The notes below the pieces were generated by a model, which made no database searches, was not told the DNA's origin, and saw nothing but the letters and a program-made list of their open reading frames with translations. Below, piece by piece: positions 8,784-17,583 of a DNA stretch of 64,000 nucleotides. The DNA is from Streptomyces sp. NBC_00249 (GTDB lineage Bacteria > Actinomycetota > Actinomycetes > Streptomycetales > Streptomycetaceae). Numbering within the stretch: the stretch's first letter is position 1; the number at the start of each line of letters is the position of its first letter. The stretch covers positions 992,001 to 1,056,000 of the forward strand of contig NZ_JAPEMV010000001.1 in NCBI RefSeq assembly GCF_026342355.1. Direction: 5' to 3'. The translations under genes were made by a program, and so were the position numbers.

Positions 8784-9281
8784 TCAGGCGGCGAGCTCGG
8801 CGCTGATGTGGTGGGCCCAGTTCTGGATCCGCTCGGGGTTGCGGAAGTCTCCGCCCTTGCCCTGGCGGGTCAGTGCCTTGGCGAGGAAGCCTGGGGTGTG
8901 GGCCGTGATGCTGCCGCCGAAGGTCATGTGCTCGCGCGCTCCGACCAGCTGCATCTCCCGGGCGACCGCGGAGACCGGGGGAATGTCGTGTTCCTCGGCC
9001 GAGCGGTCGAGCGGGCCGCTGCTGAACATCCACACCGGGCGGTGCCGCAGCGAGTCGGCGTTGCGTTCGGCGCAGTGCTTGGCCTTGCTGCTCCAGTGGC
9101 CGGCGTAGAGCGAGCCGCCGAGGACGACGGCGTCGTAGGCGCGGACGTCATGGACATCGTCGGCGGGCAGCACGACGGCGTCGAGACCGTCTTCGCGGAG
9201 GGTCTTTCCGATCTGTTCGGCGATGCCTGCGGTGGCGCCGTGCTTGGTGCCGTAGGCGACCAGGACTCGCTTGGTGCTCAT
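8784..9281 (-). CDS. Flavodoxin-domain protein
   Basis: 165 aa. The N-terminal VLVAYGTKHGATAGIAEQIG is the flavodoxin/protoporphyrinogen-oxidase-type (HemG) FMN phosphate loop (T/S-x-T-G-x-T-like), and YDAVVLGGSLYAGHW is the second flavin-contact strand. It is a small electron-transfer or quinone-linked flavoprotein, cytoplasmic and probably FMN-bound. ATG 9281 is preceded by AAGGAG at good spacing; longer in-frame versions have no such site. It lies 43 bp after PEP synthase, in the same leftward operon. Confidence 0.8.
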   Translation of the reverse strand: MSTKRVLVAYGTKHGATAGIAEQIGKTLREDGLDAVVLPADDVHDVRAYDAVVLGGSLYAGHWSSKAKHCAERNADSLRHRPVWMFSSGPLDRSAEEHDIPPVSAVAREMQLVGAREHMTFGGSITAHTPGFLAKALTRQGKGGDFRNPERIQNWAHHISAELAA

Positions 9282-9324
9282 GGCGGGTGCTCCTTGGTTC
9301 CATGGTGCGTTGCTGATGCCACTG

Positions 9325-11766
9325 TCACGCGGCCGACGGCTGCTCCGCTTGGGCCGGACGGATCCGTACGGGGACCACTCGGTCCTCCCCGTAGCGGCTC
9401 TCCTCGGTGTCGGCGACGTGCTGCTTGACGGCGGCGAAGCTGTCGGGGGCGACGGAGATCGAGTCGATCCCGACACGGACGAGGAAGGCGGCATAGGCCG
9501 GGTCGTCGCTGGGCCGCTGTCCGCACAGGCCCACCGGGCGTCCCAGGGTCTGGACCCGTGGGAGGAGGATCCGGATGAGGTCGGTGACGGCCGGGTTGTT
9601 CTCGTCGAAGACGTGGGCGAGGGCTTCGGAGTCCCGGTCGACGCCGAGGGTGAGCTGGGTGAGGTCGTTGCTGCCGATGGAGAAGCCGTCGAAGCGCTCG
9701 GCGAAGTCCTGAGCGAGGAGGATGTTGGAGGGGACCTCTGCCATCACGTAGACCTTGAGGCCGTTCTCGCCGCGCCGGAGTCCTTCAGCCGCCATCACTT
9801 CGAGGACCTTGTCGGCCTCTTCCAGGGTGCGACAGAACGGGATCATGATGATGACGTTGGTCAGGCCCATCTCCTCGCGTACCCGGCGAAGGGCCTGGCA
9901 TTCGAGGGCGAAGCCTTCCCGGTAGCCGTCGCTGTAGTAGCGGCTGGCGCCGCGCCATCCGATCATCGGATTGGCCTCGACCGGTTCGAAGGGGCGGCCG
10001 CCGAGGAGCTTGGCGTACTCGTTGGTCTTGAAGTCGCTGGTGCGGACGACGACGGGGTCGGGCCAGCGGGAGGCGGCGATCCGGGCGATGCCGTATGCGA
10101 GGCGGTCGGTGAAGTACTGGCCGCGGTCGAGGTAGCCCTCGGTGAGCTGGTCGATGGCGCAGCGGTCGGCCGCATCCAGGCGTTCCGGGTGCAGGAGGGC
10201 CATGGGGTGGACCTTGACCTGGTGCGCGACGATGAACTCCAGGCGGGCCAGACCCACGCCGTCCGCGGGCAGCCGCCACCAGCGGAAGGCGGCGGACGGG
10301 TCGGCAAGGTTGAGCATCACCCGCGTACGAGTGGCGGGCAGGGCGGCCAGGTCCGTCTCGGTCTCCTCGTACGGGAGGCGGCCCGCGTAGACCTTGCCCC
10401 GGCTGCCTTCGGTGCACGAGACGGTGACGTCGTCGCCGTCGCGCAGCACTGCGGTGGCATTCCCGGTGCCGACAACCGCAGGTACGCCCAGCTCCCGGCT
10501 GACGATCGCGGCATGTGAGGTGCGGCCGCCGTGGTCGGTGACGATGGCCGCGGCACGCTTCATGACCGGTTCCCAGTCCGGGTCGGTGATCGAGGTGACG
10601 AGCACGGCTCCGGCCGGGAAGCGTTCCAGGTTCACGGGCGTGTCCATGCGGCAGACGGCACCCGCTCCGATGGCTTCGCCCACCGCGATGCCTTCGACGA
10701 GGGCGTCACCCGGGGCGGCGGTCAGGCGGCAGCGGCGCAGGGTCGTGGGGCGGCGGCGGGACTGCACGGTCTCGGGCCGCGCCTGCACGATCGCCAGGTC
10801 GCCGGTGATGCCGTCCTTCGCCCACTCCAGGTCCATCGGGCAGCCGTAGTGGTCCTCGACGGCAACGGCCCACTCGGCGAGCTGCCGCACCTCGGTGTCG
10901 GTCAGGACCCGTCGGGCCTGTTCCTCTGCGGTGGTGTCCACGGTGTCGGTCAGCCCACGCTCCGCGTAGACGGCCTTGCGACGCTTGGCGCCGATCCGCA
11001 CGTCGATGACGGGGTTCAGGGCCGGGTCCTTGAGGCCGGGCTTGAAGACGGTGTACTCGTCGGGGTCGGTCTGGCCGCTGACCACGGTCTCACCCAGCCC
11101 CCAGGCCGCGCTCACCACGACGACGTTCGGGAAGCCGCTCTCGGGATCGAGGGTGAAGATCACCCCTGCCCCGGCGAGGTCGGAGCGGACCATCACCTGG
11201 ACACCCACGGACAGGGCGACCTGGAGGTGGTCGAAGCCCATCCGCTCCCGGTAGTCGATCGCACGGTCGGTGTAGAGGGAGGCGAAGCAGCGGTGCACCG
11301 CGTCCAGCAGCTGTACGGCGCCGCTCACGTTCAGATAGGTCTCCTGCTGGCCGGCGAAGCTGGCCTCCGGCAGGTCCTCGGCGGTTGCGCTGCTGCGTAC
11401 GGCGACCTCCGGGTCGCTGCGGCCCAGCTCTCGGCCGAGGGCCTCGTACGCCGTGATGATCTCGGTCGTCAGGGCTTCGGGCAGAGGCTCGCCCGTGATC
11501 ATTGAACGGATGCCTGCTCCGACGTCTTCGAGCGCGACACCGTCGTGGAGCCGGTCGAGCTGCTCCTGGATGCGGGTGCGCAGGCCGTGTCCGTCGAGCA
11601 GTTCCTCATAGGCGTCGGCGGTCGTTGCGAAGCCGGGCGGCACGCGCAAGCCGGCTGCGGTCAGCCGTCTGGTCAGCTCTCCAAGGGAGGCGTTCTTGCC
11701 GCCGACCCGGCTGATGTCGCCTCGGCCGAGCTCGGTGAACGGTGCGATGCGTCGTATGTGTCCCAT
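9325..11766 (-). CDS. ppsA: Phosphoenolpyruvate synthase
   Basis: 813 aa with the full domain order: N-terminal ATP-grasp pyruvate-phosphate dikinase domain (VGGKNASLGEL at ~20), mobile phosphohistidine domain with GGRTSHAAIV (~412), and a C-terminal PEP-binding barrel with GLCGQRPSD (~747). It converts pyruvate and ATP to phosphoenolpyruvate, AMP and phosphate. Among low-oxygen genes it would support gluconeogenesis or redox balancing. GGAGG lies five bases before ATG 11766. It appears to head a leftward operon (PEP synthase, flavodoxin, Rv1733c-like protein, P-type ATPase, DUF1876); two DosR-like boxes lie about 230-270 bp upstream. Confidence 0.92.
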   Translation of the reverse strand: MGHIRRIAPFTELGRGDISRVGGKNASLGELTRRLTAAGLRVPPGFATTADAYEELLDGHGLRTRIQEQLDRLHDGVALEDVGAGIRSMITGEPLPEALTTEIITAYEALGRELGRSDPEVAVRSSATAEDLPEASFAGQQETYLNVSGAVQLLDAVHRCFASLYTDRAIDYRERMGFDHLQVALSVGVQVMVRSDLAGAGVIFTLDPESGFPNVVVVSAAWGLGETVVSGQTDPDEYTVFKPGLKDPALNPVIDVRIGAKRRKAVYAERGLTDTVDTTAEEQARRVLTDTEVRQLAEWAVAVEDHYGCPMDLEWAKDGITGDLAIVQARPETVQSRRRPTTLRRCRLTAAPGDALVEGIAVGEAIGAGAVCRMDTPVNLERFPAGAVLVTSITDPDWEPVMKRAAAIVTDHGGRTSHAAIVSRELGVPAVVGTGNATAVLRDGDDVTVSCTEGSRGKVYAGRLPYEETETDLAALPATRTRVMLNLADPSAAFRWWRLPADGVGLARLEFIVAHQVKVHPMALLHPERLDAADRCAIDQLTEGYLDRGQYFTDRLAYGIARIAASRWPDPVVVRTSDFKTNEYAKLLGGRPFEPVEANPMIGWRGASRYYSDGYREGFALECQALRRVREEMGLTNVIIMIPFCRTLEEADKVLEVMAAEGLRRGENGLKVYVMAEVPSNILLAQDFAERFDGFSIGSNDLTQLTLGVDRDSEALAHVFDENNPAVTDLIRILLPRVQTLGRPVGLCGQRPSDDPAYAAFLVRVGIDSISVAPDSFAAVKQHVADTEESRYGEDRVVPVRIRPAQAEQPSAA

Positions 11767-11797
11767 GACGTCCTCCGGGGCTGCGTGTCGGCAGGGA

Positions 11798-11893
11798 TCA
11801 GTACGGCAGGGGGCGGCCGGACGGCGTGCGCAGATCCAGCGGAGCGGGCCTGTGAGGCTGCTTGGGCCGGGTCTGGATCCGAATGCGCTGCAT
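11798..11893 (-). CDS. Possible 31-aa basic peptide upstream of ppsA
   Basis: A short frame (start MQRIRIQTRPKQPHRP, end SGRPLPY) begins at ATG 11893 with AGAGG nine bases upstream and stops 31 bp before ppsA. It is rich in Arg and Pro and sits between the DosR-like boxes and ppsA, where the 5' part of that transcript should be. It might be a leader peptide or a small regulatory protein. Evidence is limited to ribosome site, location and codon use. Confidence 0.35.
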   Translation of the reverse strand: MQRIRIQTRPKQPHRPAPLDLRTPSGRPLPY

Positions 11894-11994
11894 CGTGGTC
11901 ACCCTCTTCGGAAGGCGGCGCCGGAATGGCGTCCGGGTTCCACGATCACCCGGTACGGCACCGGGGCCGCAGTGCCGAGGGGGCCATTCGCGCG

Positions 11995-12033
11995 GGGCCG
12001 AGTGGGCCGCTGCGGTGCGGGGCCGATCGGCCC
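11995..12033. promoter_or_regulatory. Two DosR/OsdR-like boxes between ppsA and the methyltransferase gene
   Basis: GGGCCGAGTGGGCC (11995-12008, one base off the consensus) and the perfect palindrome GGGCCGATCGGCCC (12020-12033) have centres 25 bp apart. They lie in the divergent region between ppsA (leftward) and the methyltransferase gene (rightward), and could serve either; gene content favours the ppsA operon. Confidence 0.55.
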
Positions 12034-12241
12034 GGGGGCCCGGTACTGAGTGGGCGCTCGGACCTGGCCATGGCTCCGGTTCGCCCTGTTCAGAGCCCTC
12101 TGGCCTTGTTCACGAGTTCCGCTTGTTCACGGCTTTGGGAGTCACCCGGTTCAGGACGAAGTCGATATTCACGAGAACCGACCGGACTGGCAGCGGCCGG
12201 GCGAGGCAACGACCTGGGGTCCCTCTAGGGTGGCCTGACGG

Positions 12242-12265
12242 GGGCCGGTTGTTCGACACCGGCCC
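12242..12265. repeat. Inverted repeat just upstream of the methyltransferase gene
   Basis: GGGCCGGT and ACCGGCCC form 8-bp perfect arms around TGTTCGAC, ending 18 bp before the GTG start at 12284. It could be an operator or a 5'-leader hairpin; it differs from the DosR-like boxes. Confidence 0.4.
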
Positions 12266-12283
12266 GGTCAGGAAGGCGTCAGC

Positions 12284-12949
12284 GTGTCGGAGTCAGAGCA
12301 GGAGCTGGCCGAGGTCCAGCGTGCGCACTGGCAGCGGACCTACGGCGAGCATCCCGGCATGTACGGCGCCGAGCCCTCCGAGCCGGCGATCCGTGCCGCG
12401 GCCGTCTTCCGGGCGACCGGTGCCCGCGAGGTGCTGGAGCTGGGTGCGGGCCATGGCCGTGACGCGCTGTACTTCGCCCGCGAAGGCTTCTCCGTCATGG
12501 CCACCGACTTCAGCCCGGTCGGTCTGGATCAGCTGCGCGAGGCCGCCGCGGCCCAAGGCATGGCCGGGCGGATCACCACGGCGGTTCACGACGTCCGCGA
12601 GCCCCTGCCGCTCGCGGACGCCTCGGTGGATGCCGTGTTCGCGCACATGTTGCTCTGCATGGCGCTGTCCACCAAGGAGATCCACGCCCTGGTAGCCGAG
12701 GTGCGAAGGGTGTTGCGGCCCGGCGGATCCTTCGTCTACACCGTCCGCCACATCGGGGACGCCCACTACCAGGCCGGTACCGGGCACGGAGACGACGTCT
12801 GGGAACACGGCGGCTTCGCCGTCCACTTCTTCCCGCGCGACCTGGTCGACGACCTCGCCAAGAACTGGACCCTGGATGAGGTTGCCGCGTTCGAGGAAGG
12901 CAGCCTCCCCCGAAGGCTGTGGCGCGTCACCCAGACCGTCCCCCGGTAA
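12284..12949 (+). CDS. Class I SAM-dependent methyltransferase
   Basis: 221 aa. Motif I is VLELGAGHGRDALYFA (~residue 52), followed by VMATDFSP (acidic residue that would contact the SAM ribose) and LRPGGSFVYTVRH (post-IV strand). This is a UbiE/COQ5-like small-molecule methyltransferase fold; the substrate is unknown. GTG 12284 has AGGAAGG nine bases upstream. It is divergent from the ppsA operon and the only rightward gene between 5 and 18 kb, so its link to the dormancy set rests on position. Confidence 0.85.
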   Translation: MSESEQELAEVQRAHWQRTYGEHPGMYGAEPSEPAIRAAAVFRATGAREVLELGAGHGRDALYFAREGFSVMATDFSPVGLDQLREAAAAQGMAGRITTAVHDVREPLPLADASVDAVFAHMLLCMALSTKEIHALVAEVRRVLRPGGSFVYTVRHIGDAHYQAGTGHGDDVWEHGGFAVHFFPRDLVDDLAKNWTLDEVAAFEEGSLPRRLWRVTQTVPR

Positions 12950-13202
12950 CGCTGGCCGCGTGCAACGACGCCGACGGGCATGCCCGCCCGATTTGAGAAG
13001 CGGGCCAGGGATCCCAAAGACTGGCGTTGTAGTGCCAGCACTCGCCCCAGGCATGCGGAGGGTCAGTCTCGCCAGACCTGCCTAGACGGGCGCATACACC
13101 ACCCTGTGGCCACGGCCGGCGTATGCGCTCCGGGCTCAGGAGGTCACACTGCAGCCTGATGCCCTGACCCACAGCCGTACGCCAGGCGTACCCGGGGCGG
13201 GA

Positions 13203-13652
13203 TCACTCGACGGGGATGTCCGCCCGGACGATGGTGATCGGGCACGGCGCATGGAGCGCCGCCTGCTGGCTCACCGAACCGAGGAGGGCTCGGCTGAAGC
13301 CGCCGCGACCGTGGCTGCCCACGACCAGCAGGTCCGCGCCCTCTGCCGCATCCACCAGGACGTCGACCGGATTGCCGCGCACCAGGCGCTGGTGCACGGA
13401 GGCGGCGCCGTCCTCACCGAGAACCGTGCGGACCTCCTCGACCAGACGCCGCTCGGCCTCTTCCTCGTCGAACGTTGCGTCGACCGCCGGGGCCGACCAA
13501 GACGCGGCACCGGGCAGGTCCCACGCCGCGACCGCTTCTACTCGCCCGCCCACCAGCCCTGCGTACCGGACCGCCCAGCGCAGCGCGGCCTGGGACGAAG
13601 GCGATCCGTCGACACCCGCCACGATCCGCGGAGCCTCCTGCTGCCTGTCCAT
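13203..13652 (-). CDS. Universal stress protein (UspA family)
   Basis: 149 aa with one Usp domain. It opens with IVAGVDGSPSSQAALRWAV and ends with the ATP-binding signature VVGSHGRGGFSRALLGSVSQQ (G-2x-G-9x-G-S/T type), so it should bind ATP. Usp proteins are a hallmark of DosR/OsdR-type regulons. ATG 13652 has GGAAGG nine bases before it; longer in-frame starts lack a site. It is the last leftward gene after the GH65 gene, 84 bp apart, and may be co-transcribed or have its own promoter. Confidence 0.88.
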   Translation of the reverse strand: MDRQQEAPRIVAGVDGSPSSQAALRWAVRYAGLVGGRVEAVAAWDLPGAASWSAPAVDATFDEEEAERRLVEEVRTVLGEDGAASVHQRLVRGNPVDVLVDAAEGADLLVVGSHGRGGFSRALLGSVSQQAALHAPCPITIVRADIPVE

Positions 13653-13736
13653 CCCGTTCACCCTTCCAACGGCTGATACCTCCACAGTGTGCGCATCGGG
13701 AACGCACCGCCACGCGAGCTTGCGCTGGTTGCCCTG

Positions 13737-16136
13737 TCAGCCCTTCGGCAACCGGAACCACCGCTCCTGGCCTGCGGCAATACATTCCTTCCGGTCTCCG
13801 GGCAGCACCAAGGGCACCGGGCCCAGGAGCGACGAGGGGACGCTGATGCCGAGCCGGCCGGGCCGGAACCGTATACGGATGTCCCGGTGCCCCAGGTAGG
13901 AGATCGAGAACGAGGAACCGGGCACTTCGGAGAGGGGGACGGGGTCGATGTGCAGGCCGTCGGCGTGGGGTTCGAGTCCGACGATGCCGCGCTCGACGAG
14001 GTCGAGGGTGCCGCCCATGGCTCCGAGGTGGATCCCTTCGCCTGTGGTGCCGCCCTGGACGTCGGTGATGTCACTGAGCAGGGCTTCCTGGCAGTAGCGC
14101 CATGCGTCCGGGCCCTGTTCCCGGGCGAGGATCCAGCCGTGGACGAGGCTGCTGAGCGTGGAGCCGTGGCAGGTGCGGCGCAGGTAGTAGTCCACCGTCC
14201 TGCGCCAGAGGCCGTCGTCGAGGCGGTGTCCGAGCCGAAGGAAGAGCTGTTCGAGCTCTGTGGGGCGGAAGAGGTAGCCGAGCATGAGGGTGTCGGCCTG
14301 CTTGGACGCCTGGTAGCGGTTGGGTGTGTCGCCTTCGGCCTCCAGGATGCGGTCCAGGCGCCGGATGTCGTGGTAGCGGGCACGGTAGCCGTCCCAGTCG
14401 AGCTCGGCGAGGTCCCCGTAGCCGTGGAACTGGCTGATCACGTCGCGATGGAACGGCACGTACAGGCGGTGGGAGACGTCCTCCCAGGCGGTGAGGTCGT
14501 CGGGGCCGATGCCGAAATGCGTGAGGAGCTCCGCGCGCCGGGCCGGCGGAAGTTCCCCGTACAGGTCGAGGGCGCGGGCCAGTACCCACGCGGCGGTGAC
14601 ATTGGTGTAGGCGTTGTCGTCGATCCCGGGAGCGACAGCGTCCGGGTAGGCATCGTGGTACTCGTCCGGTCCGACGACGCCGCGGATCCGGTAGCGGCCG
14701 AGGCCGGTGTCCCACGTTGCCGCGTCCGCCCAGAAGCGGGCTATGTGCAGGAGGAGTTCGGCGCCCGGGCCGTGCATGAATCCGGCGTCGCCGGTGGCCT
14801 GCCCGTACTGCCACACGTTCCAGGCGATGGCCGAGCCCACGTGGTGCTGGAGGTGCGAGTGGTCCGGCAGCCAGCGGCCCGAGCGCGGATTGAGGTGCAG
14901 CCGCTGCGTCTCCTCGGCGCCGGAACTGCCGCTCTGCCAGGGAAACATCGCCCCTTTCGCTCCAGCCCGGCGGGCGGTCTCCCGAGCCACAGGGAGCCGG
15001 CGGTGCCGGTACATCAACAGGGCGCGAGCGGTCTCGGGGAGGTGGAGGGCGAGGTAGGGCAGGACGAACAACTCGTCCCAGAAGACGTGGCCCCGGTACG
15101 CCTCGCCGTGAAGGCCGCGGGCGGGAACGCCGGCGTCGAGCTCCGCGGTGTGCGGCGAGAGGGTCTGCAGGACGTGGAAGGCGTGCAGCCGCAGAACCTT
15201 GCCGGTCTCTCCGGGCACCTTCAACTCTCCTTCGCTCCAGAGGCGTTGCCAGGATGCGCGGTGGGACGCCAGCAGGGTGGGGAAGTCCGGGGCGTGTGTG
15301 GCGCAGTCGATGCTCCGCCGCAGCGGATCGGCTGAGGGACGGTCGAGCGAGGTGCACAGGGCGGCGGTCTTTACGACGACGACCGGGGCGGCCCGCTTGA
15401 TCGGCAAGACGAATGCCTGCGTGGCGGTGGTGGCTGTGCATGCCCGGCCCACCGGTGCCACAGGACGTGCTGATGTCCGGACTGCGAGCCCGATCCGTAC
15501 CCGGGAGGTGGTTGTGGTGCAGGAGAGCCAGGCGGTGCCCTCCGCCTTCACTCCGGCCCGGTGCTCGACGAGATGCCTCCCGGCCAAGGCGCGGTAGCGC
15601 TCGACTCCCGTGTTGACGACGTCTCCGTCGAGCACGGACTCAATCTCGATCCCGCCGCTCCAGCCGTACGCTCTGAACACCGAGTTCTGGGCGGCCAGGT
15701 TCGGGTCGCCCATGTGGACGAGGCGGGTGTGGGTGACGCCCAGGCGGCGGCCTTCGGCGTCGTGGAAGAGCATGCGGCGGGTGAGCGTTCCGGCGTGCAG
15801 GTCCAGCGACACGTGGCTGTGGCGCAGGGTCGGGTGGTCGGGTGTGAGCCAGTCGCCGGGCGGTGCGCCCTCGGGCAGGCAGCGGTATCTCAGGGCGGTC
15901 CAGTCCGGCAGCCGGACCATGTCCTCGTTGGAGACCGTTCGTCCGCCGATGATGGAGTCGAGCCGGTTGTAGCAGCCGGCGAGGTAGGTGCCCGGGTAGT
16001 GGACGTCGTCGGCGACACTTTCGGGGGCTGAACCGCGGGTGGCGAAACGGCCGTTGCCCAGGGTGCACAGGGACTCGACCAGCCGCTCGGTTTTGGGGTC
16101 GTAGCGGGGGTACTCCCAGCGCCAGACGGTGGTCAC
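13737..16136 (-). CDS. Glycoside hydrolase family 65 phosphorylase (trehalose/maltose/kojibiose type)
   Basis: 799 aa from the GTG at 16136, which overlaps the HAD gene stop as GTGA. The family GH65 layout is visible: N-terminal beta-sandwich (LCTLGNGRFATRGS), catalytic (alpha/alpha)6 barrel with FWDELF and the acid motif GPDEYHDAY (~residue 485, Glu as general acid) and DNAYTN, then a C-terminal beta-domain (GVHLGAMGGT-like segment followed by DLVERGIVGLEP). Such enzymes split an alpha-linked disaccharide with phosphate to glucose and beta-glucose 1-phosphate. The next enzyme encoded upstream is a beta-phosphoglucomutase-like HAD protein, completing the route to glucose 6-phosphate without ATP. 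Disaccharide specificity cannot be settled by eye. Confidence 0.88.
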   Translation of the reverse strand: MTTVWRWEYPRYDPKTERLVESLCTLGNGRFATRGSAPESVADDVHYPGTYLAGCYNRLDSIIGGRTVSNEDMVRLPDWTALRYRCLPEGAPPGDWLTPDHPTLRHSHVSLDLHAGTLTRRMLFHDAEGRRLGVTHTRLVHMGDPNLAAQNSVFRAYGWSGGIEIESVLDGDVVNTGVERYRALAGRHLVEHRAGVKAEGTAWLSCTTTTSRVRIGLAVRTSARPVAPVGRACTATTATQAFVLPIKRAAPVVVVKTAALCTSLDRPSADPLRRSIDCATHAPDFPTLLASHRASWQRLWSEGELKVPGETGKVLRLHAFHVLQTLSPHTAELDAGVPARGLHGEAYRGHVFWDELFVLPYLALHLPETARALLMYRHRRLPVARETARRAGAKGAMFPWQSGSSGAEETQRLHLNPRSGRWLPDHSHLQHHVGSAIAWNVWQYGQATGDAGFMHGPGAELLLHIARFWADAATWDTGLGRYRIRGVVGPDEYHDAYPDAVAPGIDDNAYTNVTAAWVLARALDLYGELPPARRAELLTHFGIGPDDLTAWEDVSHRLYVPFHRDVISQFHGYGDLAELDWDGYRARYHDIRRLDRILEAEGDTPNRYQASKQADTLMLGYLFRPTELEQLFLRLGHRLDDGLWRRTVDYYLRRTCHGSTLSSLVHGWILAREQGPDAWRYCQEALLSDITDVQGGTTGEGIHLGAMGGTLDLVERGIVGLEPHADGLHIDPVPLSEVPGSSFSISYLGHRDIRIRFRPGRLGISVPSSLLGPVPLVLPGDRKECIAAGQERWFRLPKG

Positions 16137-16891
16137 GCGCGTTCGCCTTCGAGTGCGGCGGGCAGCCCGCCGAGGTCCGGGAGGACGAGGTGAGCACCAT
16201 GTGCACGCACGGCGTCCCTCATGTGCGGGTCGTCTTCGCGGTTGAGTCCCACCACGAGGCGGAAACGGCCTCGGTGTCCGGCTTCGACGCCGGCGAGTGC
16301 ATCCTCCACCACGGCGGTGTGTGCGGGAGTCACGCCGAGGCGGCCGGCAGCTTCGAGGAAGAGGGCAGGGTCGGGTTTGCCTGGCAGGGCGAGTGCGGCC
16401 GCGTCCTGGCCGTCCACCAAGGCGTCGAAGTAATTGAGGAGATCTGCGGATTCCAGGAGCGAGCGGGCGTGCCGGGAGGCCGAGACGGCTGCGCACCGGA
16501 TCGCCTTCTCCCGCAGTTCCCGGAGCACGGGCCGCACGTCGTCGAAGACACGGACGCCTTCGGTCCGCAGCATCGTGGAGAAGGCTTCCTCCTTGCGGGC
16601 GGCGACCGCGTGGACGGTGGCGCACCCGGGCGGATCCTCCGAGCTTCCGGGCGGAAGGTCGATGTGCCGGGCAGTCAGGAATGCGCGTACGCCATCGAGG
16701 CGGGAGCGGCCGTCGACCAGGTCCCGGTACTCGCGGACTGCGTCGAACGGGCGCGGTCGTGCACCGGCGTGCGATGGCTGCCACTCGGGGAGGCAGCCGT
16801 CGAAGGTCTCCTTCCAGGCAGCCGCGTGGCGGTCCGCCGTGGCGAGGAGCACTCCGTCGGTGTCGAAGACGACCGCGCGTAGGTCGTTCAT
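16133..16891 (-). CDS. HAD-family hydrolase, beta-phosphoglucomutase-like
   Basis: 252 aa. HAD motif I VVFDTDGVLL has the nucleophilic and acid Asp pair; CAAVSASRHARSLLE is motif II; PGKPDPALFLEAAGRLG carries the motif III Lys; and VVEDALAGVEAG is motif IV. A cap insertion lies between motifs I and II, as in beta-phosphoglucomutase. It would convert beta-glucose 1-phosphate from the GH65 enzyme to glucose 6-phosphate. Both ends overlap neighbours by 4 bp (ATGA upstream, GTGA downstream), so the four-gene operon is translationally coupled. Confidence 0.85.
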   Translation of the reverse strand: MNDLRAVVFDTDGVLLATADRHAAAWKETFDGCLPEWQPSHAGARPRPFDAVREYRDLVDGRSRLDGVRAFLTARHIDLPPGSSEDPPGCATVHAVAARKEEAFSTMLRTEGVRVFDDVRPVLRELREKAIRCAAVSASRHARSLLESADLLNYFDALVDGQDAAALALPGKPDPALFLEAAGRLGVTPAHTAVVEDALAGVEAGHRGRFRLVVGLNREDDPHMRDAVRAHGAHLVLPDLGGLPAALEGERA

Positions 16892-17583
16892 GAGTCGTGC
16901 ACCACGCGACGGCCGGTGATGCGGGCGGGGGTGAGCTTCATCCAGTGGGTGCGCGGGCCGCCGGCCCAGGGCTGGGAGCGGGCCGTGGTGTTGAGGTGTT
17001 GAATTTCGTGCTGGTCCGTGACGGCTGCCAGTTCGCCCACGGCCAGCACGCTCCAACCAGTGGCGGTCACGTCGTCGATGTTGTCGATCTCGAAGGCGAC
17101 CTCGGTTCCGGCGGCCCTGGCCGTGACGGCTTCCGCGGAGGTGCGGAAAGCGATGTCGGGTCCTGCGATCAGGTAGTTGACGGGGAGGACGGCGGGGCCG
17201 TCGGGGGTGAAGATGGCGATGCGGCCCACGCCGTACGTGTTCAGCAGGCGCTGGCATTCGGGCTCGTCCAGCGGTACGAGGGTACTGTCGCGCCGGGCAG
17301 TGGATCGGCCGGCGACTCGATGGGCGCTGGCGCCGGTCAGGTCGTCGACGGTGAGGCCGAGGGCATCAGCGACGCGAGCGAGGGTGCCAATAGCGGGAGC
17401 GGCGGCGTGCTCCTCCAGGTACGCGATGTAGTTACCATCCGCTCCGCACCGCTGGCCCAGTTCCTCGCGGCTAAGACCGAGGGCTTCACGGCGGGCCGCC
17501 AGGCGACGACCCAGGTCGGTTCGTCCGGTCCTCTCTCCGGACGACTGCTCCGGGGATCGCGGGATGCTCTTCACGGCGATCAC
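16888..17583 (-). CDS. XRE-type HTH fused to a pyridoxamine 5'-phosphate oxidase-like domain
   Basis: 231 aa. Residues ~22-78 are an XRE/Cro-type helix-turn-helix (LAARREALGLSREELGQRCG, then LARVADALGLTVDDLTG). Residues ~95-228 are a split-barrel flavin-reductase/PNPOx-like domain (CQRLLNTYGVGRIAIFTPDG and VLPVNYLI), which in relatives binds FMN, F420 or haem. The fusion suggests a DNA-binding protein with a redox cofactor sensor. GTG 17583 is chosen because it overlaps the alcohol dehydrogenase stop (GTGA). It sits inside the operon, so it may regulate that operon. Confidence 0.85.
   Translation of the reverse strand: MIAVKSIPRSPEQSSGERTGRTDLGRRLAARREALGLSREELGQRCGADGNYIAYLEEHAAAPAIGTLARVADALGLTVDDLTGASAHRVAGRSTARRDSTLVPLDEPECQRLLNTYGVGRIAIFTPDGPAVLPVNYLIAGPDIAFRTSAEAVTARAAGTEVAFEIDNIDDVTATGWSVLAVGELAAVTDQHEIQHLNTTARSQPWAGGPRTHWMKLTPARITGRRVVHDS

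Noticed and set aside
6841..8806. Long + strand frames opposite the P-type ATPase and Rv1733c-like genes
   Set aside because: Third-position bias and motif content support only the minus-strand genes.
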